Source: Solirubrobacterales bacterium (GTDB taxonomy: Bacteria > Actinomycetota > Thermoleophilia > Solirubrobacterales > Solirubrobacteraceae). From it: a DNA stretch of 19,826 nucleotides. The stretch lies in the NCBI GenBank assembly GCA_027314825.1, contig DAHVAB010000008.1, positions 1-19,826 on the forward strand, given 5' to 3'. The translations under genes and the position numbers were made by a program. The notes beneath the pieces are model-generated. The model was not told where the DNA came from, made no database searches, and worked only from the letters and a program-made list of their open reading frames with translations. Each line of letters begins with the position of its first letter. The first letter of the stretch is position 1. Shown one piece after another: positions 8,682-13,726 of the stretch.

Positions 8682-8725
8682 CCGCCCTGTCCGCTCACGG
8701 GCCGGCCAAGCAAAGCATCAAGGCG

Positions 8726-8803
8726 TCCCAAGCGATGAGTAGGGTCGAAGGCGATGCGCACCCGACCGAATCACGGCCGGTCGCGGCCGCTACGCTGCAA
8801 ACG
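8726..8803 (+). repeat. Uma2 leader repeat, copy 2
   Basis: This block starts TCCCAAGCGATGAGTAGGG and runs to the Uma2 start codon. It is shared with 9986-10063, 12271-12348 and, in part, 6949-7005. It holds a 10-bp direct repeat (TCACGGCCGG/TCGCGGCCGC), the palindrome GCGGCCGC and a -10-like TACGCT (8791-8796) 7 nt before ATG 8804. The frame stays open through it, but differences between copies often change amino acids, so I read it as a 5' regulatory repeat and not coding. Confidence 0.6.
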
Positions 8804-9319
8804 ATGCGCACGCTGCTGCCAGACCCGCCTCCGCCCGAGATCGAAGCGTTCCTGGAGCGTCGCAAACGACGCGGACTCGACCACCACGACGAGGTGTGGG
8901 ACGGGATTCTGCACATGACGCCCGCACCACACGAGCGTCACGCCGACGTCCAACACCAGCTCGCCGTGCTGCTCGACGCGCCGGCACGCCACGCCGACCT
9001 GCGCCCCCGCGGCGAGCTCAACATCGGCGACGCGAACGACTTCCGCGTACCCGACGCGGCACTCCTGCGAGCCGGTCCACCGGGCCTGTACCTGCCCACC
9101 GCCGCACTCGTCGTGGAGATCCTCTCGCCGGATGATGAGACCTGGCAGAAGCTCCCCTTCTACGCCGCACACCACGTGGACGAGCTGCTGATCGTAAACC
9201 CCGAGACGCGGTCGGTCGACTGGCTCGCCCTGAGCGGCGGCTCCTACGAGCCGATCGAGCGCAGCCGCCTCATCGACCTGGGCGCCGCCGAGCTGCGCGA
9301 GCAGATCGAGTGGGCGTAG
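8804..9319 (+). CDS. Uma2 family (DUF820) endonuclease-like protein, copy 2
   Basis: The 171-residue product has the Uma2 motifs D84 (NDFRVPDAAL), E105 (ALVVEILSPDDET) and K116 (KLPFYAAHHVDELLIVNP). ATG 8804 is preferred over the in-frame ATG at 8735 because it aligns with the start of copy 1, which has no fused leader, and because TACGCT lies 7 nt upstream. The gene is identical to copy 3 (10064-10579) except for three bases that I can find, giving SGG versus SDG and QIEWA versus QIDWP. This copy alone ends EWA instead of DWP. A DUF4258-like/DUF2283 pair follows directly. Confidence 0.85.
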   Translation: MRTLLPDPPPPEIEAFLERRKRRGLDHHDEVWDGILHMTPAPHERHADVQHQLAVLLDAPARHADLRPRGELNIGDANDFRVPDAALLRAGPPGLYLPTAALVVEILSPDDETWQKLPFYAAHHVDELLIVNPETRSVDWLALSGGSYEPIERSRLIDLGAAELREQIEWA

Positions 9320-9354
9320 GCCATCCGTCCCAAGCGGCGAGGATCCTCGTAGGT

Positions 9355-9669
9355 GTGCAGAACGAGCCGACCGTCGATGAGATCTCCGACTCCTGCGGTA
9401 CGCGGGTTGTCCTTGCCACGCGCCTCTGGCGCGAGAAGATCGTCCGCGACCATCCAGAGATCGAGCCCCATCTGGGCGAAGTCATGCCGACCGTCGCGAG
9501 CCCGGACCACACCGAACCCGACCCAGGCTACGAGAGCCGGGTCCGGTACTACGCGCGCGGGGTCGGCCCCAGCCGCTGGCTGTTGGTGCTCGTAAGCTAT
9601 GAGCAAACGCCTGCACGGGTCGTCTCCGTGTTTGGCACGAGGAAGGATCCAAAGTCATGGAGCGGGTGA
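9355..9669 (+). CDS. Putative RelE/DUF4258-like toxin
   Basis: This encodes 104 residues from GTG 9355. The frame is open back to 9310, but GTG 9355 is retained in the partial duplicate near 12220. The sequence has a pattern seen in the RelE-like/PBECR/DUF4258 group of small proteins: WREKIVRDHPEI, MPTVASPDHTEPD, SRVRYYARG, WLLVLVSY and a final strand RVVSVFGTRKDPK. Family assignment is by pattern only and could be wrong. It overlaps the next gene by 13 bases. DUF4258-type toxins are often paired with DUF2283 antitoxins, which supports the reading. No clear Shine-Dalgarno sequence is seen. Confidence 0.55.
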   Translation: MQNEPTVDEISDSCGTRVVLATRLWREKIVRDHPEIEPHLGEVMPTVASPDHTEPDPGYESRVRYYARGVGPSRWLLVLVSYEQTPARVVSVFGTRKDPKSWSG

Positions 9670-9944
9670 ACATCAAGATCGGGCCTCTCAGCTTCGACCA
9701 CGCCGACTACGACGCCGAGAACGATGTCCTGTATCTGCACGCGGGCGAGCCGCAGGTCGGCGAGGGGGAGGAGACGCCGGAGGGACATGTGATCCGCTAC
9801 GCGCCAGGGACCAACCGGATCGTAGGCCTGACCGTGATGGGGCCACGTCATATCCTCGAGCGCGACGGACATTTGACTGTCACTGTCCCCGAGGCGATCG
9901 AGACGACCGCTCAGGAACTGGCTCCTGCGCTGGCGGCGCATTAG
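9657..9944 (+). CDS. DUF2283-family protein, putative antitoxin
   Basis: The 95-residue product contains the DUF2283 signature DYDAENDVLYLHAGEPQ, followed by TPEGHVIRYAPGTNRIVGLTVMGPRHIL. It is acidic and small, overlaps the preceding toxin-like gene, and has GGAAGG 10 nt upstream of ATG 9657. A GTG at 9666 that overlaps the upstream TGA is an alternative start. DUF2283 proteins are commonly found next to small toxin-like genes and are thought to act as antitoxins. Here the putative toxin comes first. Confidence 0.72.
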   Translation: MERVNIKIGPLSFDHADYDAENDVLYLHAGEPQVGEGEETPEGHVIRYAPGTNRIVGLTVMGPRHILERDGHLTVTVPEAIETTAQELAPALAAH

Positions 9945-9985
9945 AAGACCGCCGCGCCGGGGGCCTGGCGCAAAACCTCAGAACA

Positions 9986-10063
9986 TCCCAAGCGATGAAT
10001 AGGGTCGAAGGCCATGCGCACCCGACCGAATCGCGGCCGGCCGCGGCCGCTACGCTGCAAACG
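9986..10063 (+). repeat. Uma2 leader repeat, copy 3
   Basis: The block starts TCCCAAGCGATGAATAGGG and ends at ATG 10064, with TACGCT at 10051-10056, 7 nt before the start. It lies 41 bp after the DUF2283 gene and is followed by Uma2 copy 3. Confidence 0.6.
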
Positions 10064-10579
10064 ATGCGCACGCTGCTGCCAGACCCGCCTCCGCCCGAGA
10101 TCGAAGCGTTCCTGGAGCGTCGCAAACGACGCGGACTCGACCACCACGACGAGGTGTGGGACGGGATTCTGCACATGACGCCCGCACCACACGAGCGTCA
10201 CGCCGACGTCCAACACCAGCTCGCCGTGCTGCTCGACGCGCCGGCACGCCACGCCGACCTGCGCCCCCGCGGCGAGCTCAACATCGGCGACGCGAACGAC
10301 TTCCGCGTACCCGACGCGGCACTCCTGCGAGCCGGTCCACCGGGCCTGTACCTGCCCACCGCCGCACTCGTCGTGGAGATCCTCTCGCCGGATGATGAGA
10401 CCTGGCAGAAGCTCCCCTTCTACGCCGCACACCACGTGGACGAGCTGCTGATCGTAAACCCCGAGACGCGGTCGGTCGACTGGCTCGCCCTGAGCGACGG
10501 CTCCTACGAGCCGATCGAGCGCAGCCGCCTCATCGACCTGGGCGCCGCCGAGCTGCGCGAGCAGATCGACTGGCCGTAG
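10064..10579 (+). CDS. Uma2 family (DUF820) endonuclease-like protein, copy 3
   Basis: This 171-residue protein is almost identical to copy 2 and carries the same motif residues D84, E105 and K116. It ends with the common QIDWP tail and TAG. The start at 10064 is set by the same TACGCT box and by alignment. The near identity of copies 2 and 3, against much lower similarity to copies 1 and 4, points to a recent duplication or gene conversion. The DUF5678-like/protease module follows 175 bp downstream. Confidence 0.85.
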   Translation: MRTLLPDPPPPEIEAFLERRKRRGLDHHDEVWDGILHMTPAPHERHADVQHQLAVLLDAPARHADLRPRGELNIGDANDFRVPDAALLRAGPPGLYLPTAALVVEILSPDDETWQKLPFYAAHHVDELLIVNPETRSVDWLALSDGSYEPIERSRLIDLGAAELREQIDWP

Positions 10580-10623
10580 GGCCAGCGGAGGGCCACGCGC
10601 TGTCGAATCCCGCTCCAGCAGCG

Positions 10624-10660
10624 GCGATCGACCGTCCCGACGGGGGCGGTGCGTAGGATG
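10624..10660 (+). promoter_or_regulatory. Candidate promoter element shared with 7680-7716
   Basis: GCGATCGA, CCGACGGGGG and TGCGTAGGATG occur in the same order and spacing as upstream of the first MazF module. The -10-like hexamer is TAGGAT (10654-10659). A third, partial copy of the first half lies at 11468-11488, after the protease gene. Confidence 0.4.
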
Positions 10661-10663
10661 CGC

Positions 10664-10739
10664 GGCGTGAGAGGGATCGCACCCGCATGCCCCCGACCTA
10701 CGGCGTGAGAGGGATTGCACCCGCATGCCCCCGACCTAC
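10664..10739 (+). repeat. 38-bp tandem duplication upstream of the DUF5678-like gene
   Basis: Two head-to-tail copies of a 38-bp unit beginning GGCGTGAGAGGGAT and ending CCCCCGACCTAC differ at one base (C or T in GGGATYGCACCC). They lie between the -10-like TAGGAT and the start codon, so they are in the 5' untranslated region if that promoter is used. Confidence 0.85.
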
Positions 10740-10754
10740 GGAGGATCTGGCAAG

Positions 10755-11030
10755 ATGAGCGCTGTGACCGAGCGCGAGGCCGCGCATCCACTGGAGGACT
10801 TCTTTTCAGTACCGGCCGGCTACGTCGGGCCAGGCGAGGGCGAGAGCGGCAGCTCGCCATCCCCCATCCCTCCCGACGCCTATGAGCACCGCGGCAAGTG
10901 GCTCGCCCTGGGTGCTGGCAAGATCCTCGCCATCAGGAACACTCGCGCGGAGCTGCGCGAGGAGTTCGCGAACCGGCGCAAGGGCGTGACGTTCTTCCAC
11001 GTCCCCGAGACGAACATCTACGCTCGCTGA
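10755..11030 (+). CDS. DUF5678-like small protein
   Basis: The 91-residue product has a low-complexity, acidic first half (GEGESGSSPSPIPPDA). Its C-terminal half resembles DUF5678: YEHRGKWLALGAGKILAIRN, then TRAELREEFANRRKGVTFFH and a final VPETN. ATG 10755 has GGAGG 10 nt upstream; a longer frame exists from 10725 but runs through the 38-bp repeat. Function is unknown. Small proteins of this type occur next to other short genes, and here the protein immediately precedes a retropepsin-like protease, in the position an antitoxin would take. Confidence 0.68.
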   Translation: MSAVTEREAAHPLEDFFSVPAGYVGPGEGESGSSPSPIPPDAYEHRGKWLALGAGKILAIRNTRAELREEFANRRKGVTFFHVPETNIYAR

Positions 11031-11040
11031 CCGGGCCCAC

Positions 11041-11469
11041 ATGGTCCGTCGCACCTTCCCATACGACAGCGATGGCGTGCCGTCGCTGGACATCCGCATC
11101 GAGGCGCGAGGAGGCCCGCAGGTGGACTTCACGGGCATCGTCGACTCGGGCGCCAGCCGCACGGTGCTCTCGCTTGAAGACGCCGATGAACTCGGGCTCG
11201 GCAAGAGCCACCTGACGGACAACGGCACGGTCACCGTCGCCGACGAAAGCCGCGTCACGTGCCTGACGCCGCTCATCCCGATAAGAGCGCAGGTCCTCGC
11301 GCCGTCCTCGCCCGGAGGCGAGTTCGCGCCCTGGGGTCCCGTATTCGACCTCGACGTGGTCTTCTTGGAACACGCCACGCCCCTCTGGGGCCAGACCGAC
11401 TTCTTCCAGCGCTTCAAGATCACATTCGAGCGCTACCTGAACCCCCGGCAATTCGGCCTGAGCTACTGA
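11041..11469 (+). CDS. Retropepsin-like aspartic protease
   Basis: The 142-residue protein contains the catalytic motif of single-domain aspartic proteases, FTGIVDSGASRTVLS, with D35-S36-G37-A38. Later it has PLWGQTDFFQRFKITF, matching the (L)LG-x-DFF region near the C-terminus of retropepsin folds. Such enzymes act as homodimers with one Asp from each subunit. No signal peptide is present, so it is predicted cytosolic. It starts 10 nt after the DUF5678-like gene and is almost certainly cotranscribed with it. Substrate unknown. A Uma2 tail remnant follows within about 20 bp. Confidence 0.78.
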   Translation: MVRRTFPYDSDGVPSLDIRIEARGGPQVDFTGIVDSGASRTVLSLEDADELGLGKSHLTDNGTVTVADESRVTCLTPLIPIRAQVLAPSSPGGEFAPWGPVFDLDVVFLEHATPLWGQTDFFQRFKITFERYLNPRQFGLSY

Positions 11470-11490
11470 TCGGCCAGGCCGACGGGGGCC

Positions 11491-11604
11491 ACGCGGTCGG
11501 TTGACCGGCTCGAATTGACCGGCGGCTCCTACGAGCCGATCGAGCGCAGCCGCCTGATCGACCTGGGCGCCGCCGAGCTCTCCGAGCGGATCGACTGGCC
11601 GTAG
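11491..11604 (+). pseudogene. Uma2 C-terminal remnant (37 codons)
   Basis: The frame reads TRSVDRLELTGGSYEPIERS and ends ELSERIDWP with TAG 11602-11604, matching the last 37 residues of intact Uma2 genes. No Uma2 body precedes it; it abuts a CCGACGGGGG element (11479-11488). The two substitutions WLALS to RLELT suggest it has drifted since truncation. Confidence 0.82.
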
Positions 11605-11642
11605 TGGCGTCTCAAAACGCCCGAACCGTCTCCGTGCAGCGG

Positions 11643-11648
11643 TAAGCT
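11643..11648 (+). promoter_or_regulatory. Candidate leaderless -10 box TAAGCT
   Basis: TAAGCT lies 6 nt before ATG 11655. No Shine-Dalgarno sequence is visible in the short gap, which suggests a leaderless antitoxin transcript. Confidence 0.5.
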
Positions 11649-11654
11649 CCGAAT

Positions 11655-11846
11655 ATGACCACCAAGGAGCGCCTGCACAGAATCGTGGACGAGCTGAGCG
11701 AGGCGGAGGCCGACGGTGCGCGCATCGTGCTCGGCGACCGAGACCGTGACGAGCTGGAGGCGATGCTGGACGAGCACGCCGACGAGATCCTCGCCGAAAT
11801 GGACGCCGAGGAGGGCCAGGCAGACCGCCGGTCCGCGACACGATGA
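11655..11846 (+). CDS. MazE-like antitoxin
   Basis: The 63-residue protein is acidic and helical (LHRIVDELSEAEADGARIVL, then DELEAMLDEHADEILAEMDA). It lacks an obvious DNA-binding fold, so this could be an antitoxin that only neutralises the toxin. Its TGA overlaps the ATG of the MazF gene (ATGA), the classic arrangement for a toxin-antitoxin operon. Assignment rests on that position more than on sequence. Confidence 0.72.
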   Translation: MTTKERLHRIVDELSEAEADGARIVLGDRDRDELEAMLDEHADEILAEMDAEEGQADRRSATR

Positions 11847-12157
11847 CCCCCGCTCGGGGGGAGGTCTGGTGGCACGATTCGCCGTACCGCAAGCGCCGGC
11901 CCGTGCTTGTCATAACACGCGATGAGGCGATCGGCGCGCTCAACCGCGTGCTAGCCGTGCCCACGACCACGACGGCACGCGACATCCCGACGCACGTGCA
12001 TCTCGATGAGAGCGACGGTATGCCCCACGCCTGCGCTCTCGCGCTCGACAACACGTTCTCTCCCCGCAAGGCGCTGCTGACCGAACGGGTCACCACTCTC
12101 GACCCCGCGAAGATGGCCAGTGTCTGCCGCGCGCTGAACGCAGCTGCAGGCTGCTGA
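11843..12157 (+). CDS. MazF/PemK-family endoribonuclease toxin
   Basis: The 104-residue product begins RGEVWWHDSPYRKRRPVLVI and continues TTTTARDIPTHVHL, then ALDNTFSPRKALLTERV and AKMASVCRALN. The RRP Arg (R19) and the Thr near position 44 align with the residues used for RNA binding and cleavage in MazF. It is homologous along its length to the toxin at 8300 but clearly diverged, so the two pairs are not a recent duplication. Like the first, it is followed by a Uma2 tail remnant. Confidence 0.85.
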   Translation: MTPARGEVWWHDSPYRKRRPVLVITRDEAIGALNRVLAVPTTTTARDIPTHVHLDESDGMPHACALALDNTFSPRKALLTERVTTLDPAKMASVCRALNAAAGC

Positions 12158-12164
12158 GCCCGCC

Positions 12165-12242
12165 CGGCGGATCGATTGGCCGTAGGCCATCCGCCCCTAG
12201 CGGCGAGGATCCCCGGAGGCGTGCAGAACGAGCCGACCGTCA
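12165..12242 (+). pseudogene. Uma2 tail plus truncated 5' end of the DUF4258-like gene
   Basis: CGGCGGATCGATTGGCCGTAG (12165-12185, here listed as a Uma2 tail) runs into a copy of the region that follows Uma2 copy 2: GGCGAGGATC, then GTGCAGAACGAGCCGACCGT. It matches 9301-9376 at an offset of 2866 and stops after the first six or seven codons of the toxin-like gene. It is therefore a broken copy of the junction between Uma2 and the DUF4258-like gene. Confidence 0.75.
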
Positions 12243-12251
12243 GTCACGCAG

Positions 12252-12348
12252 CACTGAAAGCACCGAGGCATCCCAAGCGATGAATAGGGTCGCAGGCGAT
12301 GCCCACCCGACCGAATCGCGGCCGGTCGCGGCCGCTACGCTGCAAACG
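12252..12348 (+). repeat. Uma2 leader repeat, copy 4
   Basis: TCCCAAGCG at 12271-12279 is followed by the same leader as copies 2 and 3, with TACGCT (12336-12341) 7 nt before ATG 12349. Upstream similarity to the remnant at 6931 begins near 12252 (GCACTGAAAGCACCGAGGCA versus GCTCAGAGCACCGACGCA), further left than in copies 2 and 3. Confidence 0.6.
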
Positions 12349-12867
12349 ATGCGCACGCTGCTGCCAGACCCGCCGCCGCCCGAGATCGAAGCGTTCATCG
12401 AGCGGCGTCGCGCGCGCGGCGAGGACCACCGTGACGAGGTGTGGGACGGGGTGCTGCACATGAACCCACCGCCGAGCTACAGGCACGAGCGGATCGCCAG
12501 CGAGCTGCATTGGCTCATGCGGCCCCTCGCGCTCGCGGCAGGCCTCGAAATCGTGGGCACCGTCGGGATCGGCGCGAAGGATGACAACCGCGTCGCGGAT
12601 TTGACCCTGCAACGACCAGAGGACGCCAGGCCGCAGTGGCAGCAGACCGCCGCCCTGGTGGTCGAGATCCTCTCCCCCAATGACGAGACGATGGGCAAGC
12701 TCCCCTTCTACGCCGCCCACGGCGTGGACGAGCTGCTGATCGTCAATCCCGAGACGCGTGCGGTCGAATGGCTCGCCCTGAGCGACGGCTCCTACGAGCC
12801 GATCGAGCGCAGCGGCCTGATCGAGCTGAGCGCCGCCGAGCTGCGCGAGCAGATCGACTGGCCGTAG
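12349..12867 (+). CDS. Uma2 family (DUF820) endonuclease-like protein, copy 4 (mosaic)
   Basis: The 172-residue product keeps the Uma2 motifs D84, E106 (ALVVEILSPNDET) and K117, but the usual Pro-Asp is Ala-Asp (NRVADLTLQ). The first 40 codons and the last 60 are very close to copies 2 and 3, while residues about 44-100 (YRHERIASELHWLMRPLALA and onward) are strongly divergent. This looks like exchange of the central part between Uma2 lineages. The start at 12349 is supported by TACGCT and by alignment; the frame is open to 12280 through the leader. VapBC follows 27 bp downstream. Confidence 0.84.
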   Translation: MRTLLPDPPPPEIEAFIERRRARGEDHRDEVWDGVLHMNPPPSYRHERIASELHWLMRPLALAAGLEIVGTVGIGAKDDNRVADLTLQRPEDARPQWQQTAALVVEILSPNDETMGKLPFYAAHGVDELLIVNPETRAVEWLALSDGSYEPIERSGLIELSAAELREQIDWP

Positions 12868-12882
12868 TGGCATGCGCAATGG

Positions 12883-12888
12883 TAATCT
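12883..12888 (+). promoter_or_regulatory. Candidate leaderless -10 box TAATCT
   Basis: TAATCT lies 6 nt before ATG 12895 and no ribosome binding site is visible. It is the closest to the TATAAT consensus of the group and sits in the 27-bp gap between Uma2 copy 4 and vapB. Confidence 0.5.
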
Positions 12889-12894
12889 CATGGT

Positions 12895-13140
12895 ATGCGA
12901 GTTACCATCGACGCGGCTGGGCGGCTGGTCATACCGAAGCCGCTGCGGGAGGAGCTCGGGCTGCATGGACCGGCGGAGGTCGAGCTCAGCGCGCAGGACG
13001 GCCGGATCGAGCTGGCGGTCGCGGACGTGCCGGCGCACGTCGAGGAGCCGGACGGATTCCCGCTGATCGCCGCTGAGAGGCCGATGCCTCCCATGAGCGC
13101 CGAGGAGACCCGCGCCGCGGTGGAGCGCGTCAGGCGTTGA
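12895..13140 (+). CDS. vapB: VapB-type antitoxin, AbrB/SpoVT fold
   Basis: The 81-residue protein begins with the swapped-hairpin AbrB-like DNA-binding domain (MRVTIDAAGRLVIPKPLREE, then LGLHGPAEVEL). It ends in a proline-rich and helical tail that should bind the toxin (ERPMPPMSAEETRAAVERVR). It probably represses its own operon. The stop overlaps the TTG start of vapC (TTGA). Confidence 0.88.
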   Translation: MRVTIDAAGRLVIPKPLREELGLHGPAEVELSAQDGRIELAVADVPAHVEEPDGFPLIAAERPMPPMSAEETRAAVERVRR

Positions 13141-13562
13141 TCGCCCCGGACACGAGCGTGCTGATCGCAGCGCTCGCACCCTGGCACGAGGCACACTCCG
13201 CGGCGCGTGCCGCCGTGCGCGCAGGCGAGGTGAGACTGCCCGCGCACGTTGCATTGGAGACGACCTCGGCGCTCAGCCGCATGCCCGAGGGACGCCGCAT
13301 CGCGGCGACCGTGGTGCTGGAGGCGATCCGGCGGGGCTTCCAGGACCCGTGGCTGTCGATCGACGGCGAGCGCTCGCGGGCCGCGCTGCTGCTCGCCGTC
13401 GGCAAGGGGGTGCGTGGCGGCGCGCTCTACGACGCGCTCATCGCCGCGACAGCCACCGCTCACGGCGCGCGCATCCTCAGCAACGATCGCCGCGCGCGGG
13501 CCACCTACGACGCGATGGGCGCAAGCGTCACATTCCTGGACGCCGACCACGCATCCGACTGA
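13137..13562 (+). CDS. vapC: VapC-type PIN-domain ribonuclease toxin
   Basis: The 141-residue protein is a PIN domain with the acidic active-site set visible: D5 (MIAPDTSVLIAAL), E41 (VALETTSAL), D99 (GGALYDALIAA) and D117 (ILSNDRRA). VapC toxins cleave tRNA or rRNA using Mg2+. The start is TTG at 13137, overlapping the antitoxin stop. Length is typical. It is the last gene of the island; no Uma2 tail follows, although TCCCAAGCG occurs at 13574-13582, 12 bp after its stop. Confidence 0.9.
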   Translation: MIAPDTSVLIAALAPWHEAHSAARAAVRAGEVRLPAHVALETTSALSRMPEGRRIAATVVLEAIRRGFQDPWLSIDGERSRAALLLAVGKGVRGGALYDALIAATATAHGARILSNDRRARATYDAMGASVTFLDADHASD

Positions 13563-13618
13563 GCGCCAGCGGATCCCAAGCGCCGATCGGCTTCCCCGTC
13601 GCTGTTCTGCAACCAGAA

Positions 13619-13628
13619 CGTTCGAACG
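13619..13628. promoter_or_regulatory. Palindrome CGTTCGAACG, candidate operator
   Basis: A perfect 10-bp palindrome, overlapping a second one (GAACGTTC), lies about 100 bp upstream of the PadR-family gene. PadR regulators usually bind inverted repeats near their own promoter, so this is a candidate site. Evidence is positional only. Confidence 0.3.
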
Positions 13629-13636
13629 CTCGACTA

Positions 13637-13667
13637 TTCACACGGCAGACTGTTCCGGGTGTACGCT
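13637..13667 (+). promoter_or_regulatory. Candidate promoter of the padR-ABC operon
   Basis: TTCACA (13637-13642) and TACGCT (13662-13667) are separated by 19 nt, slightly long. Transcription from here would give a leader of about 50 nt before GTG 13727. Confidence 0.3.
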
Positions 13668-13726
13668 TCAATGTGAGCGTCCGGGAGGGGCTTGTGGAGG
13701 CAGCACCGTTGGGCAGGAGGAGCAGG

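Larger units (their letters stand above)
8726..9319 (+). repeat. Long direct repeat with 9986-10579 (Uma2 copies 2 and 3)
   Basis: Leader plus gene match the second copy at an offset of exactly 1260 bp. From 8791 to 9309 I find one mismatch (9238), then two more at 9310 and 9314. The leader has about four mismatches. The duplicated unit encloses the DUF4258-like/DUF2283 pair, so recombination between the copies would delete that pair. Confidence 0.85.

Noticed and set aside
8735..8803. Uma2 proteins starting at the in-frame ATG inside the leader (8735, 9995, 12280)
   Set aside because: Copy 1 begins without the leader, differences between leaders are often non-synonymous, and TACGCT lies 7 nt before the downstream ATG. 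I treat the leader as a regulatory repeat.
6931..12867. Integron-type array with attC sites
   Set aside because: The shared tails are coding ends of Uma2 genes, do not fold into attC-like paired sites by eye, and no integrase gene is visible. The likeness is only in the layout.
6931..12867. CRISPR array
   Set aside because: Repeats are long, unevenly spaced, and separated by genes instead of spacers.
13612..13635. LexA/SOS box near the CGTTCGAACG palindrome
   Set aside because: The actinobacterial SOS box is CGAAC-N4-GTTCG; here the half-sites are in the opposite order, so it does not fit.
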